Shown here one piece after another: positions 1 through 9,166 of a DNA stretch of 64,000 nucleotides. The position numbers and the translations under genes were made by a program. The notes under the pieces are model-generated. The model was not told the DNA's origin, did not search any database, and saw nothing but the letters and a program-made list of their open reading frames with translations. The stretch's first letter is position 1. Each line of letters opens with the position of its first letter. Origin of the DNA: Halomonas citrativorans (GTDB lineage: Bacteria > Pseudomonadota > Gammaproteobacteria > Pseudomonadales > Halomonadaceae); assembly GCF_900163645.1 (NCBI RefSeq), contig NZ_FUKM01000017.1:62001-126000 (forward strand). The letters are read 5' to 3'.

Positions 1-987
1 CTTTTGACCACGGCCTTTGCTATCAGTATTGGGTTGCTGCTTTCGACACTGTTACAGCCTGGGGCAGGCGTTAACATCAGTTTTGATAGCGGCGTGGATG
101 CAAGCGAGGCGCCTACCCTGGCGTCCATTTTGATTAACCTGGTGCCCCGCAACCCCATTGATGCGCTGGCCAACGGCAACATTCTGCAAATTATTGTATT
201 TGCGATTGGCTTGGGCATTTCACTGACCCTGATTGGTGAAAAGGGTGAAGCACTGGTTGTGGTGTTCGATAGCTTTGCCGAGGCGATGTACAAGCTCACG
301 GGCATTGTTATGGCCTTTGCCCCTTTTGGGGTGTTTGGCCTAATGGCGCATGTATCTGGCCAATACGGACTGGAAATCTTGTTACCACTCGCCAAGCTGA
401 TTGGCGTAGTGTATTTGGCCTGTGCGCTGCATGTTCTTGTGATTTATTCAGGCTTTATTCGCCTGTTGGGGCGGCTTAATCCAGTGCGGTATCTCCAGGG
501 CAGCCTGGACGCCATGATGATAGCATTCTCCTCCGCCTCTTCGGCAGGATCACTGCCGGTATCGATTCGCTGTGCCCAGAAAAACCTGGGCGTATCTGAA
601 GGCGTTTCAAGCTTTGTACTGCCAGTGGGCGCGACCATTAATATGGATGGTACAGCGCTTTACCAGGGCGTCGTCGTGCTGTTTATTGCCCAAATGCTGG
701 GTATTGAGCTGAGCCTGGTCGACTACGGCATGATTGTCGCCACTGGCACGCTTGCCTCCATTGGCACCGCGGGCGTACCCGGTGCGGGTCTTATCATGCT
801 CTCCATTGTCATGGCTCAAATTGGCCTACCGCTTGAAGCCATCGCTGTCGTAGCAGGTATCGACCGCATTCTCGATATGGCGCGCACCAGCGTTAACGTC
901 GCAGGCGACATTATGGTCACTACCCTAGTGGGTAAAAGCGAAGGCGAATTGAACCTCGACGTTTATAACGCCGATAATAAAGCCTGA
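1..987 (+). CDS. Dicarboxylate/amino acid:cation symporter (DAACS family), 5'-truncated
   Basis: The reading frame is open through base 1, so only the C-terminal ~328 residues are present. The protein is a multi-pass inner-membrane carrier that would take up glutamate, aspartate or C4-dicarboxylates with Na+ or H+. The family hallmarks are visible: a serine-rich re-entrant loop (SSASSAGSLP, about residue 176 of the visible part), the NMDGT motif of TM7 followed by ALYQG, and a C-terminal IDRILDMARTSVNVAGD segment that matches the substrate-binding TM8 signature. The exact substrate cannot be told from sequence. A DUF4202 gene follows 74 bp downstream in the same direction. Confidence 0.93.
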   Translation, partial: LLTTAFAISIGLLLSTLLQPGAGVNISFDSGVDASEAPTLASILINLVPRNPIDALANGNILQIIVFAIGLGISLTLIGEKGEALVVVFDSFAEAMYKLTGIVMAFAPFGVFGLMAHVSGQYGLEILLPLAKLIGVVYLACALHVLVIYSGFIRLLGRLNPVRYLQGSLDAMMIAFSSASSAGSLPVSIRCAQKNLGVSEGVSSFVLPVGATINMDGTALYQGVVVLFIAQMLGIELSLVDYGMIVATGTLASIGTAGVPGAGLIMLSIVMAQIGLPLEAIAVVAGIDRILDMARTSVNVAGDIMVTTLVGKSEGELNLDVYNADNKA

Positions 988-1061
988 CAGCCCGCCCCAC
1001 GCCAGAATACTCTGCGACGAGACCGTTGCAGAGTATCGCGACAGCTAACCAGGAGAGCATC

Positions 1062-1643
1062 ATGTCCCACCGCCTTGAACAGGTATTAACCGCGCTGGAC
1101 CAGCTTCATAGCGAAGACCCGAAAATGGTCAACGTGGCCGATGAGCCGTTACCCGCCGAGCTGCTTTACGCACAGCGCATGAGCAAATGGCTTGCTCACC
1201 TTAACCAGACACCCAGCGAGTGCTTAAAAATTGCTGTCCGCGCCCAGCACTTGCAGCGCTGGCAGGTAACGCGCGAAGCGTACCCCGAAGGTCGAGTAGG
1301 CTACTTAACCTGGCGGCGCGACCAGGGTATCCGCGCGGGCGACACGGCCGCCCAATTAATGCGTGAAGCAAGCTATAGCGCAGAGGACGCCGAGCGAGTG
1401 ATCACACTCATCACCAAAAAGGGGTTGGGGCGTGACACCGACGTACAGACACTAGAAGACTGCGCCTGTCTGGTATTTTTGGAAAACTACTTTGCCGATT
1501 TTTCGCGCAAGGTCGAACATGACCATATGGTGCGAATTATTCAAAAAACCTGGCGCAAGATGTCACCCCAAGCCCATGAATTAGCCCTGACACTGCCCAT
1601 GTCACCTACTTCTGCCGCCCTGGTAAAAGAAGCTTTGAGCTAG
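1062..1643 (+). CDS. DUF4202 family protein
   Basis: This encodes a 193-residue soluble protein. I recognise the family from the conserved block around LLYAQRMSKWL, LKIAVRAQHLQRW and YLTWRR, and a later EDCACLVFLENYF segment rich in aromatic residues. DUF4202 has no established biochemical function that I can cite. The start at the ATG at 1062 is chosen because AGGAG lies at 1051-1055; an in-frame start 36 bases further upstream has no ribosome binding site. The gene follows the symporter and precedes the large dehydrogenase, all on the plus strand, but gaps of 74-90 bp leave co-transcription uncertain. Confidence 0.85.
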   Translation: MSHRLEQVLTALDQLHSEDPKMVNVADEPLPAELLYAQRMSKWLAHLNQTPSECLKIAVRAQHLQRWQVTREAYPEGRVGYLTWRRDQGIRAGDTAAQLMREASYSAEDAERVITLITKKGLGRDTDVQTLEDCACLVFLENYFADFSRKVEHDHMVRIIQKTWRKMSPQAHELALTLPMSPTSAALVKEALS

Positions 1644-1733
1644 CATTTTTAGCGCAGGGTGCAGCCAGGCAGGCACTGAGGTAAAGTAGTGCTCTCTTTT
1701 TTTGATGCCCTGGCACTGACGGCTTGAACGATT

Positions 1734-4700
1734 ATGATTGCATCGCTGGACTCTCGGACCGCCCCGTTTGAACGCTTGGCCTCCCACTACATGCGCTTTC
1801 TGGAAGCCCTTAAAACACGCGGCTTCGATGGTGAGATTGCCCCTGACTACGCCCACCGCACGGTGCTGGCAACCGACAACTCGATCTATCAGCGTCTGCC
1901 CCAGGCGGCGGTGTTTCCCCGCCATGCAGAAGACCTGGAATGCCTGGCCAAACTGGCCGCTGAAGCGCCTTACCGCGAGGTGGTGTTAACGCCGCGAGGC
2001 GGCGGCACCGGTACCAACGGTCAGTCGCTCACCGATGGCATCGTGGTGGATATCTCCAGGCACATGAATCAGGTGCTGGACATTGATGTCGAGAACCGTC
2101 GCGTACGCGTTCAAGCGGGAGTGGTGAAGGACCAGCTGAATGCCGCCTTAAAGCCCTATGGGCTGTTTTTTGCCCCGGAGCTCTCGACCTCCAATCGAGC
2201 GACCATCGGCGGCATGATCTCGACCGATGCCAGCGGCCAGGGCAGTTGTGCTTACGGAAAAACCCGCAATCACGTACGGGAACTCGACACGGTACTGCTG
2301 GGTGGCCAGCACCTGCATAGCCGGGCACTCAGTGCCGATGAGGAACAGCAGGCCTGCCAGCAGGACGGTATTGTCGGGCAGGTGCACCGCACAGCGGCCA
2401 GCATTATTGATCAGCAGCGCGAACTGATCGAGGCAACCTTTCCGCCGCTTAACCGCTGCCTGACCGGTTACGACCTGGCCCACCTGCGCAACGACCAGCA
2501 TGCGCTTGATCTCAACAGCCTGCTGTGTGGCTCGGAAGGCTCGCTGGGGTTTCTGAACGAAGCCGTGTTGAACGTACTGCCCATCCCCCAACACGCCACC
2601 CTGGTTAACGTGCGCTATACCCGCTTTATGGATGCGCTGCGCGATGCCAAGACACTGATGACCAGCGCCAGGCCTGTGTCGATCGAAACCATCGACGATA
2701 CGGTGCTCACGCTCGCCATGGCCGACTTTGTGTGGGACAGCGTGGCCGAGTTCTTCCCCGAGAGCGACACACCGATTCGGGGTATCAACCTGGTCGAGTT
2801 TAGCGACGACGACCCGGCTGCGTTGGCCGAACAGGTTGAGGCCTTTACCCGTCACTTGAACCAGGATGCCACGGTCACGCGATTGGGCTATACCCTGGCC
2901 GAAGGCCGTGAGCAGATCAGCACGGTTTACGGCATGCGCAAACGCTCGGTGGGCCTTTTGGGCAATGTGCAGGGTGAGAAGCGCCCTCTGCCGTTTGTTG
3001 AAGATACCGCGGTACCACCAGAACATCTGGCCGACTTTATTAGCGAGTTCCGCGCCGCGCTGGACGCGCGCGGGCTCGCTTACGGCATGTTTGGGCATGT
3101 TGATGCGGGGGTGCTGCATGTGCGCCCCGCGCTGGACATGAAAGACCCGGTCCAGGAAGCGCTGATTCGGGACATCTCCGATGAAGTCGCCGCCCTGACC
3201 CAAAAATACGGCGGCCTGCTGTGGGGGGAGCACGGTAAAGGGGTACGCTCCGAGTATGCGCCCAGGTTTTTTGGCGAGCTCTACCCCAGCCTGCAGCGGG
3301 TCAAGGCCGCGTTTGACCCATTTAACCAGCTTAACCCTGGCAAGATCGCTTCACCGGCAGAAGACGGCGCGCTGATCGCCAAAGACAGCGACCCGAACCT
3401 GCTAAGGATTGACGCCGTGCCGATGCGCGGCCAACTGGACCGCACCATTGATGAGCGCGCCTGGCAGGCCTATGACGCAGCGGTGTACTGCAACGGTAAC
3501 GGCGCCTGCTACAACTACGATGTGGACGACCCCATGTGCCCGTCGTGGAAGGCGACCCGCAACCGTATTCACTCGCCCAAGGGGCGCGCCAGCCTGATGC
3601 GTGAATGGCTGCGCCTGCAGTCCCAGGCGGGCATTGACGTGGTGGAAGAGTCGCGCAAGAAAAAGGAGGAAGGCCGATGGGGCTTTGTTAGACACTTCCC
3701 GAAACGCCTGGCGAACACGTTCAGCCGCCAGCAGCATCATGACTACTCTCACCAGGTCTACGACGCCATGGCAGGCTGCCTGGCGTGCAAGTCCTGCGCG
3801 GGGCAATGCCCCATCAAGGTCAATGTGCCGCAGTTCCGTTCACAGTTTTTAGAGGTCTATCACGGGCGCTATTTACGCCCCCTGCGCGACTACGTGATGG
3901 GCAGCACAGAGTTCATGCTGCCCACGCTTGCCCGGGCAGCGCCGCTGTATAACGCTTTGATCGGCCAGCGCTGGGTGGAAACGCTGATGCGCCGTAGTGT
4001 GGGCATGAGCGACTCGCCACTGCTCTCCCGCGCCAGCGTTAAAAAGCAGCTGCGTGCCTGGAGCGTGGCGGAAGCCACGCCTACCTCGCTTGCACTGCTT
4101 ACCGACCCGCAGCGCGCCCAGAGCGTGATTGTGGTTCAGGATGCGTTCACCACCCATTTTGAAGCCAAACTTGTCATGGACGTGGTCGAACTGCTCTCCC
4201 GACTCAACCTGCGCGTGTTTGTGATGCCCTATAGCGCCAACGGCAAACCGCTACACGTCCAGGGCTTTTTGGGCGCGTTTGAGCGTACGGCCGAAAAGCA
4301 GGCCAAGCGTCTGCGCGCCTTAAGCGAGTTTGAGGTGCCCATGGTGGGGATCGACCCGGCGATGACGCTGACCTACCGTCAGGAGTACGTGAAAGCCCTG
4401 GGGCCCGACGCCGTGCCCGAGGTATTGATGCTGCAGGAGTGGCTGGCTATCCGACTGCCCACTTTGATGCCCCGACAGCTAACGCCCAATGCCTCCGGCT
4501 TTAAGCTGCTTTCACACTGCACCGAAAAAACCAACGCCCCCGGAAGCCCGAAGGCATGGCAGCAGGTGTTTGCCGCGTTCGGCCTGCCGTTGGAGTTGGT
4601 CAATACCGGCTGCTGTGGAATGTCCGGCACCTACGGTCATGAGACGCGCAACGCCGAAACGTCCAAAACGATTTACGCCCAATCCTGGCAACCCCAGGTC

Positions 4701-4847
4701 GAGGCAGAGGAAAACACCGACAGGCTGCTGGCCACGGGGTATTCGTGCCGCAGCCAGGTGAAGCGTTTTTCAGAACAAACGCTTCACCATCCGCTGCAAG
4801 CCCTGCTTTATGCCTTACGCAGCGCGGGTGAACACCCCAAGGATTAA
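1734..4847 (+). CDS. ydiJ: YdiJ-type FAD-binding and 4Fe-4S oxidoreductase (D-2-hydroxyacid dehydrogenase)
   Basis: This is a 1037-residue fusion close in length to E. coli YdiJ (about 1018). The N-terminal half is a FAD_binding_4 / FAD-oxidase_C flavoprotein module with PRGGGTGTNGQS near residue 87 and a GEHGKG motif before the Fe-S region. The C-terminal half carries a CxxCxxCxxxC ferredoxin cluster (Cys682, 685, 688, 692) and a CCG-type domain with the Cys960-Cys961 pair. YdiJ homologues oxidise D-2-hydroxyglutarate or D-lactate-like acids and pass electrons toward the respiratory chain; the exact substrate is inferred. No good Shine-Dalgarno precedes the ATG. The stop codon lies six bases from that of the convergent trpC. 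Confidence 0.9.
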   Translation: MIASLDSRTAPFERLASHYMRFLEALKTRGFDGEIAPDYAHRTVLATDNSIYQRLPQAAVFPRHAEDLECLAKLAAEAPYREVVLTPRGGGTGTNGQSLTDGIVVDISRHMNQVLDIDVENRRVRVQAGVVKDQLNAALKPYGLFFAPELSTSNRATIGGMISTDASGQGSCAYGKTRNHVRELDTVLLGGQHLHSRALSADEEQQACQQDGIVGQVHRTAASIIDQQRELIEATFPPLNRCLTGYDLAHLRNDQHALDLNSLLCGSEGSLGFLNEAVLNVLPIPQHATLVNVRYTRFMDALRDAKTLMTSARPVSIETIDDTVLTLAMADFVWDSVAEFFPESDTPIRGINLVEFSDDDPAALAEQVEAFTRHLNQDATVTRLGYTLAEGREQISTVYGMRKRSVGLLGNVQGEKRPLPFVEDTAVPPEHLADFISEFRAALDARGLAYGMFGHVDAGVLHVRPALDMKDPVQEALIRDISDEVAALTQKYGGLLWGEHGKGVRSEYAPRFFGELYPSLQRVKAAFDPFNQLNPGKIASPAEDGALIAKDSDPNLLRIDAVPMRGQLDRTIDERAWQAYDAAVYCNGNGACYNYDVDDPMCPSWKATRNRIHSPKGRASLMREWLRLQSQAGIDVVEESRKKKEEGRWGFVRHFPKRLANTFSRQQHHDYSHQVYDAMAGCLACKSCAGQCPIKVNVPQFRSQFLEVYHGRYLRPLRDYVMGSTEFMLPTLARAAPLYNALIGQRWVETLMRRSVGMSDSPLLSRASVKKQLRAWSVAEATPTSLALLTDPQRAQSVIVVQDAFTTHFEAKLVMDVVELLSRLNLRVFVMPYSANGKPLHVQGFLGAFERTAEKQAKRLRALSEFEVPMVGIDPAMTLTYRQEYVKALGPDAVPEVLMLQEWLAIRLPTLMPRQLTPNASGFKLLSHCTEKTNAPGSPKAWQQVFAAFGLPLELVNTGCCGMSGTYGHETRNAETSKTIYAQSWQPQVEAEENTDRLLATGYSCRSQVKRFSEQTLHHPLQALLYALRSAGEHPKD

Positions 4848-4853
4848 CAAGGC

Positions 4854-5657
4854 TTAGAAGAACAGCTTTTTAAGCGCCAGGCCAGGGTCGGCTTGGCGCA
4901 TAAAGGCTTCCCCTACCAAAAACCCATTAACGTGGTGATCCCGCATTAACTGAACATCCGCCTGAGTATGGATACCCGACTCAGTAATAACGGTCACGCT
5001 GTCAGGAATATGCGCCAGTAAATCCAGCGTCGTGTTGAGGCTGGTATCGAAAGTGTGCAGATTACGGTTGTTAATGCCCACCAACGCCAAATCAAGCTTA
5101 AGCGCACGCGTTAGCTCATCGGCATCATGGACTTCCACCAACACATCCATTCCCAGTTGATTGGCCTGCTGATGCAAGTCAAGCAGTTTGGCATCATCCA
5201 GTGCGGCGACAATCAGCAAAATACAGTCAGCGCCAATGGCGCGCGCTTCAGAGACCTGGTAACCGTGGGTAATAAAGTCTTTGCGGATAACCGGCAGCTC
5301 GCAGACATCCCGCGAGACGATCAAATAGTCTTCATGCCCTTGGAAAAAATCCGCATCGGTCAGCACTGACAAACAGGCCGCACCGCCTTGAGCATAGCTT
5401 TTGGCGATATCCGCCGGATGAAACTCTTCCCGAATGACCCCTTTGGAGGGCGACGCCTTTTTAACTTCTGCAATAATCGCCGGGTCACCGACCGCGATAC
5501 GCTGATTAAGTGCGTTGATGAACCCGCGCGGAGCGCTCTGCTGCTTGGCAAGCGCGAGCAGATCCGTCTCGGATACCGCCTGCTGGCGCTCGGCGACTTC
5601 CTGATCCTTGCGGGCAAGAATTCGCGTCAAAATAGTGGGTGTTGCCTGTTGGTTCAT
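4854..5657 (-). CDS. trpC: Indole-3-glycerol phosphate synthase
   Basis: TrpC closes the indole ring of tryptophan by converting carboxyphenylamino-deoxyribulose phosphate to indole-glycerol phosphate. The monofunctional TIM-barrel protein is 267 residues when read from the ATG at 5657. The first strand carries the family signature [11 protein letters not shown] (residues 63-73), and [14 protein letters not shown] and ITESGI segments mark later phosphate- and substrate-binding strands. There is also a GTG at 5666, three codons upstream and directly after the trpD stop; AAAGAG just before it makes this a real alternative start. It is the last gene of trpGDC, converging on the ydiJ-type gene. 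Confidence 0.96.
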   Translation of the reverse strand: MNQQATPTILTRILARKDQEVAERQQAVSETDLLALAKQQSAPRGFINALNQRIAVGDPAIIAEVKKASPSKGVIREEFHPADIAKSYAQGGAACLSVLTDADFFQGHEDYLIVSRDVCELPVIRKDFITHGYQVSEARAIGADCILLIVAALDDAKLLDLHQQANQLGMDVLVEVHDADELTRALKLDLALVGINNRNLHTFDTSLNTTLDLLAHIPDSVTVITESGIHTQADVQLMRDHHVNGFLVGEAFMRQADPGLALKKLFF

Positions 5658-5666
5658 AGCGGTCAC

Positions 5667-6686
5667 TTACTCTTTGAAAACGCTGGTGAAGTGTGAAAGC
5701 TCTCTGAGCTTCTCAAGCGGCAGTTTAGACCCCTGAGCGTCCTGAGCGATCAGAACGCCCTCTTTCAGGCTGTCAGCAACACCCGCACAGTAAAGGGCGG
5801 CACCTGCGTTCAAGGCCACCATGTCGGATGCGGGCCCTTCACCGCTCAATGCCGCCTTTACCAACCGCAGGCTATCTTCTGCGTTAGCGGCCTTCAGCGT
5901 TGCCAAGCTCTGGCGCTCGATGCCAAATTCTTCAGGAGAAACCGTGTACTGAGTGATCTCGCCCTCTTTAAGCTCAGCCACTCGCGTGGAAGCTGCCAGC
6001 GATATTTCGTCCAAACCATCTTCTGAATGGACCACCATGACATGGCGGCTGCCCAGCTTTTTAAGCACTTCGGCCATCAGCGGCACCAGCTCTGGCGAGT
6101 ACACACCAACTACCTGATTGGGCGCCCCCGCAGGGTTAGTCAGCGGGCCCAGAATATTGAAGAGCGTGCGCACGCCCATCTCACGGCGCGGGCCAATGGC
6201 GTAACGCATCGCCGGGTGGTGATTCGGCGCAAACATAAAGCCAACCCCCACCTGTTCAATACAACGAGCGACCTGCTGAGGCTTAAGGTCGAGATAAATA
6301 CCGGCGATATCAAAAAGATCGGCGCTGCCGGAAGACGATGATACGCTGCGATTACCGTGTTTTGCGACATGCGCACCCGCTGCTGCGGCCACAAAGCTGG
6401 ACGCGGTGGATACGTTAAATAGATTAGCGCCATCGCCGCCGGTACCAACGATATCTACGACATTTTCAGCGTTCAGCTCAACACGGCGCATTAAATCACG
6501 CATTACCTGAGCGGCAGCGCTAATTTCCACCGCGCTCTCCCCTTTCATGGCAAGCCCGACCAATAAGCCGCCTACTTGAGCATCGGACGCTTCACCCGTC
6601 ATTATCTGGCGCATCAGGGCATGCATAACATCAAAAGGGAGGTCTTCACGGTGTATCACCGCATTAATTGCATCTCGCATTTGCAT
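5667..6686 (-). CDS. trpD: Anthranilate phosphoribosyltransferase
   Basis: TrpD transfers phosphoribose from PRPP to anthranilate, the second committed step of tryptophan synthesis. The PRPP-binding glycine loop GTGGDG is at residues 81-86 and the KHGNRSVSS motif at 109-117, counted from the ATG at 6686; the protein is then 339 residues, normal for the family. The frame stays open to a TTG at 6722 next to the trpG stop, but the ATG is preceded by AGAGG and fits the family N-terminus better. It sits between trpG and trpC, with trpC beginning at or just after its stop. Confidence 0.96.
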   Translation of the reverse strand: MQMRDAINAVIHREDLPFDVMHALMRQIMTGEASDAQVGGLLVGLAMKGESAVEISAAAQVMRDLMRRVELNAENVVDIVGTGGDGANLFNVSTASSFVAAAAGAHVAKHGNRSVSSSSGSADLFDIAGIYLDLKPQQVARCIEQVGVGFMFAPNHHPAMRYAIGPRREMGVRTLFNILGPLTNPAGAPNQVVGVYSPELVPLMAEVLKKLGSRHVMVVHSEDGLDEISLAASTRVAELKEGEITQYTVSPEEFGIERQSLATLKAANAEDSLRLVKAALSGEGPASDMVALNAGAALYCAGVADSLKEGVLIAQDAQGSKLPLEKLRELSHFTSVFKE

Positions 6687-6722
6687 GAACAGAGGAGCCT
6701 CTAAAGCGTGTGAACCAGGCAA

Positions 6723-7313
6723 TCAGCCACGTTTTAAAAAATTTGCCAATAGCTCATGGCCTTGGCGAGTCAGTATTGATTCAGGGTGAAACTGCACCCC
6801 TTCTACATCCAGTGTGCTATGGCGCAGTCCCATGATCAAACCAGGCGTCACGTCATTGTCTGTCGTCCAAGCCGTTATTTCCAGGCAACTGGGGAGTGTT
6901 TCCCTTTCCACCACTAACGAGTGATAGCGAGTCACTTCGACAGGGTTATCCAATCCTTCAAAAACACCCTGATGGGTATGTAAAACAGCCGATGTTTTAC
7001 CATGCATCACCTGGGGTGCGCGGACCACCTGAGCACCGTATACCTGACCAATCGCCTGATGCCCCAAACAAACACCCAATATAGGCAGTTTACCGGCAAA
7101 GTGGCGAATAGCGGCCATTGAAATCCCCGATTCGTTGGGTGTGCATGGCCCCGGGGAGATAACCAGATGCGTAGGCGACAGGGCTTCAATCTGTTCAATG
7201 GTAATCGCATCGTTTCGGTGCGTTACCACCTCTGCGCCCAATTCATTCAAGTATTGGACAATGTTAAAAGTGAAGCTGTCGTAATTGTCCAACATCATGA
7301 CTTTTTTCGGCAT
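6723..7313 (-). CDS. trpG: Anthranilate synthase component II (glutamine amidotransferase)
   Basis: TrpG is the amidotransferase subunit that releases ammonia from glutamine for anthranilate synthase. This is a stand-alone class I amidotransferase of 196 residues with the nucleophile Cys82 in [10 protein letters not shown] and the His176/Glu178 pair in QFHPES. It leads the trpGDC operon. Its partner trpE, which makes the chorismate-binding subunit, is not next to it and is not in the window, although gph, which often precedes trpE in related bacteria, is 1.8 kb away. It could also serve para-aminobenzoate synthesis, as dual-use TrpG/PabA proteins do. Confidence 0.95.
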   Translation of the reverse strand: MPKKVMMLDNYDSFTFNIVQYLNELGAEVVTHRNDAITIEQIEALSPTHLVISPGPCTPNESGISMAAIRHFAGKLPILGVCLGHQAIGQVYGAQVVRAPQVMHGKTSAVLHTHQGVFEGLDNPVEVTRYHSLVVERETLPSCLEITAWTTDNDVTPGLIMGLRHSTLDVEGVQFHPESILTRQGHELLANFLKRG

Positions 7314-7481
7314 AGCCTATTGATTACCTTAATTATTGCATGGCAATCAGCGTATCGTTACCCAGACTATTAGCCAGGCGTGCCATTGCTAGCGATTTTA
7401 CGTAAGTGTGCTGGATTGTATCGCCAGACGAGGTTAATCGCTACGACAGTTGCGCGCAGTTACGTTTTCGTCGCTCTGGGC

Positions 7482-7541
7482 TATGCTGGAAAGTATGCTG
7501 GAAAGTACGCCGAGCAATATGCTGAACAACATGTTCGACAA
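7482..7541 (+). repeat. Degenerate 12-bp tandem repeat, five units
   Basis: Five consecutive 12-base units can be aligned: TATGCTGGAAAG twice, then TACGCCGAGCAA, TATGCTGAACAA and CATGTTCGACAA. They lie in the leader just upstream of the ribosome binding site of the 65-codon gene at 7565. Because 12 is a multiple of three, the array also reads as a YAGK/YAEQ peptide in one frame, but no convincing gene uses that frame. Confidence 0.6.
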
Positions 7542-7564
7542 GGTCCGATCAGAAGGAGCGCGCC

Positions 7565-7762
7565 ATGGATAAGGCCATCATTGACGTTATTCGAGAAAAT
7601 GAACAGCTACCCGACCACATGACCGATAGCGAGATCGCCAAGCAGTACAAGGGCACCTATACCGCTGCGAGAGCCGCTATCAGCCTGGACCATACGCCGC
7701 TTGACCAGCAGCTCGCTGACGCCACGGCCAAGGTTCTCCCCTTTATGAAAAAAAAGAAGTAA
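7565..7762 (+). CDS. Small hypothetical protein (65 aa)
   Basis: I do not recognise this protein. It is supported as a gene by an AGAAGGAG ribosome binding site 7-14 bases before the ATG, a complete short frame and a strong hairpin just after it. It is hydrophilic and helix-prone, without a signal peptide or membrane segment, and ends in a run of lysines (MKKKK). The N-terminal half, with IRENEQ followed by MTDSEIAKQYKG, could be a small helical or HTH-like unit, but that is only an impression. It is transcribed divergently from trpG, with about 250 bp between them that contain a 12-bp tandem repeat. Confidence 0.65.
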   Translation: MDKAIIDVIRENEQLPDHMTDSEIAKQYKGTYTAARAAISLDHTPLDQQLADATAKVLPFMKKKK

Positions 7763-7794
7763 TACCAAGTACGGTATAACCTTATACAACAAGC

Positions 7795-7828
7795 CCCTAA
7801 CAGCAAGCCTTTGGGCTTTCTGTTAGGG
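7795..7828. terminator. Strong composite hairpin, possible bidirectional terminator
   Basis: Outer arms CCCTAACAG and CTGTTAGGG pair perfectly and enclose an inner AAGCC/GGCTT stem with a TTTG loop. It follows the 65-codon gene on the plus strand and the 34-codon frame on the minus strand. Neither side has a long T-run, so termination is inferred from position and stem strength only. Confidence 0.5.
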
Positions 7829-7852
7829 TACGAAACGAGATTTTCTCAACCG

Positions 7853-7957
7853 TTAACCAAGTGAGTTTTCATTGAGGCGCTTTGCCTCGCTCTCGGCTTC
7901 CTGGCGGGTAGCGTAGGAGACAACAGAGGTGTTATCGGCCTGAGAGAGCCTTCCCAA
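7853..7957 (-). CDS. Possible 34-codon remnant or microprotein
   Basis: A minus-strand frame starts at a TTG at 7957 and ends with TAA at 7853. The peptide contains SQADNTSVVSYATRQEAE followed by a charged helix-like end. Its composition looks like real coding sequence rather than random frame, but no ribosome binding site is obvious and a stop lies two codons upstream. It may be the end of a decayed gene or a small conserved protein that I cannot name. Confidence 0.3.
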   Translation of the reverse strand: MGRLSQADNTSVVSYATRQEAESEAKRLNENSLG

Positions 7958-8222
7958 GTGCTACTGTTAGCAACTTACTCCGTTAAGGCTATATTTTGCT
8001 ATTACAGCGCGAAAACGGTTGTAATGGTCAAGTAACACTGGCCAGCGCTCTATTTTTAACGTTAGTTATCTAAATACAGTCGCATCGCTAGCGACACTGC
8101 GTCTGTACGATGCATACGCCAAAAAGAACAATAACTTATATCCATTTTTTAGTCTGGAGGAACTAGCCACAGAGCGTATCAGTCTTTATTATCTTGAGCC
8201 TTCAAACGAGTGGGAGCGTGAA

Positions 8223-9137
8223 ATGAAAAAGCAAGTGAGCTGGGTAAGCACGCTCTTGCTAGGGACTTTGGTAAGTGTGTCACCGCTAGCAGGCGCTTCA
8301 ACACTCAACGTTATCGCTTCTTTTTCCATACTTGAAGACTTGGTCAAGCGCATTGCCGGCGAAGATATTAACGTAAACGTTATCGTGCCTCCCGGTGCGG
8401 ATGTTCATACGTGGGAACTGACGCCGCCCAATGTGCTGTCCATCGAAGAAGCCGACATCATATTTTATAACGGCTTTGGGCTAGAGCCTTGGCTACGCCA
8501 TGTAGAGGCCATTGCAGATGATTCGCTTACCCTAAAGGCTGTGGCTGAAAACGCTGACTTTGCGCCGCTCCCTATTATTACAGGGCAGTATCAAGGCGCA
8601 AATGACCCGCATATGTGGATGGATCCGAAAGGTGCGGCCGCCTATATCAAGGTGATTGCTGAAACGCTGGCCAAGCACTACCCCGAAAAAGCGGAGGCGT
8701 TCTATGCCCGTGCGGAGGACACCTATCGCGCGCTGGATACGTTAGACCAGGCCATCAACGAGCGTCTGGAAGGCATCCCCAAGACGAACCGTTTCCTGGT
8801 GACCAGCGAGGCCGGATTTAGGTACTTTGCGCGCGCCTATGGTTTTGAGTACGACGCCATTTGGGGGCTGAATAACGAAACACAGGGTAACGCCCGAGCA
8901 ATGGCCGAGATGAACGAACGCTTGGCCAAAACACGCGCCCCGGCACTATTTTATGAAAGCACTGTTCCCTGTATCCACATGGATGCATTGTCACGCGCCA
9001 CCGGCATCTCACTGGCTGGCCCGCTCCATGTTGACGCGTTTAGCTCACAAGACGATCAAGCCTATGACTACCCCGCCATGCTGCGCTATAACGCCGAGCT
9101 TATTCATGGCGCATTAGGTGGCGCTCGCCCGGAATAG
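8223..9137 (+). CDS. Periplasmic Mn/Fe-type metal-binding protein (ZnuA/PsaA-like), orphan
   Basis: This is a 304-residue cluster A-I substrate-binding protein of a metal ABC importer. A signal peptide ends near residue 25 (LAGAS). The four predicted ligands are His62 (VHTWELTP), His130 (DPHMWMDP), Glu196 (TSEAGFRYF) and Asp282 (YDYPAMLRYN). This His-His-Glu-Asp set matches the Mn/Fe-binding type such as PsaA rather than zinc-binding ZnuA, which uses a third His and usually has a His-rich loop; no such loop is seen here. Start: ATG with GGGAG upstream. No ATPase or permease gene lies beside it, so it must work with components encoded elsewhere. Confidence 0.88.
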   Translation: MKKQVSWVSTLLLGTLVSVSPLAGASTLNVIASFSILEDLVKRIAGEDINVNVIVPPGADVHTWELTPPNVLSIEEADIIFYNGFGLEPWLRHVEAIADDSLTLKAVAENADFAPLPIITGQYQGANDPHMWMDPKGAAAYIKVIAETLAKHYPEKAEAFYARAEDTYRALDTLDQAINERLEGIPKTNRFLVTSEAGFRYFARAYGFEYDAIWGLNNETQGNARAMAEMNERLAKTRAPALFYESTVPCIHMDALSRATGISLAGPLHVDAFSSQDDQAYDYPAMLRYNAELIHGALGGARPE

Positions 9138-9166
9138 CCTTTTTGCATCCAGGCAGTCAGTAAATC

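Larger units (their letters stand above)
7763..8222. other. Intergenic stretch of 460 bp
   Basis: This stretch lies between the 65-codon gene and the metal-binding protein gene. It holds a long hairpin (7795-7828), a possible 34-codon minus-strand frame (7853-7957) and about 260 bp of AT-richer leader before the start at 8223. I see no tRNA, no recognisable riboswitch and no clear Fur, Zur or MntR operator. Confidence 0.6.

Noticed and set aside
2148..3233. Long 361-codon minus-strand frame
   Set aside because: It lies wholly inside the well-supported YdiJ-type dehydrogenase gene, has no family motifs and no ribosome binding site; it is a shadow of codon bias.
7380..7622. 80-codon plus-strand frame with YAGK/YAEQ repeats
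   Set aside because: No ribosome binding site, overlaps the better supported 65-codon gene in another frame, and its repeats are explained by a 12-bp tandem repeat.
8000..8222. Riboswitch (Mn-type yybP-ykoY) before the metal-binding protein
   Set aside because: The leader is long enough, but I cannot find the conserved core bases or the paired loops.
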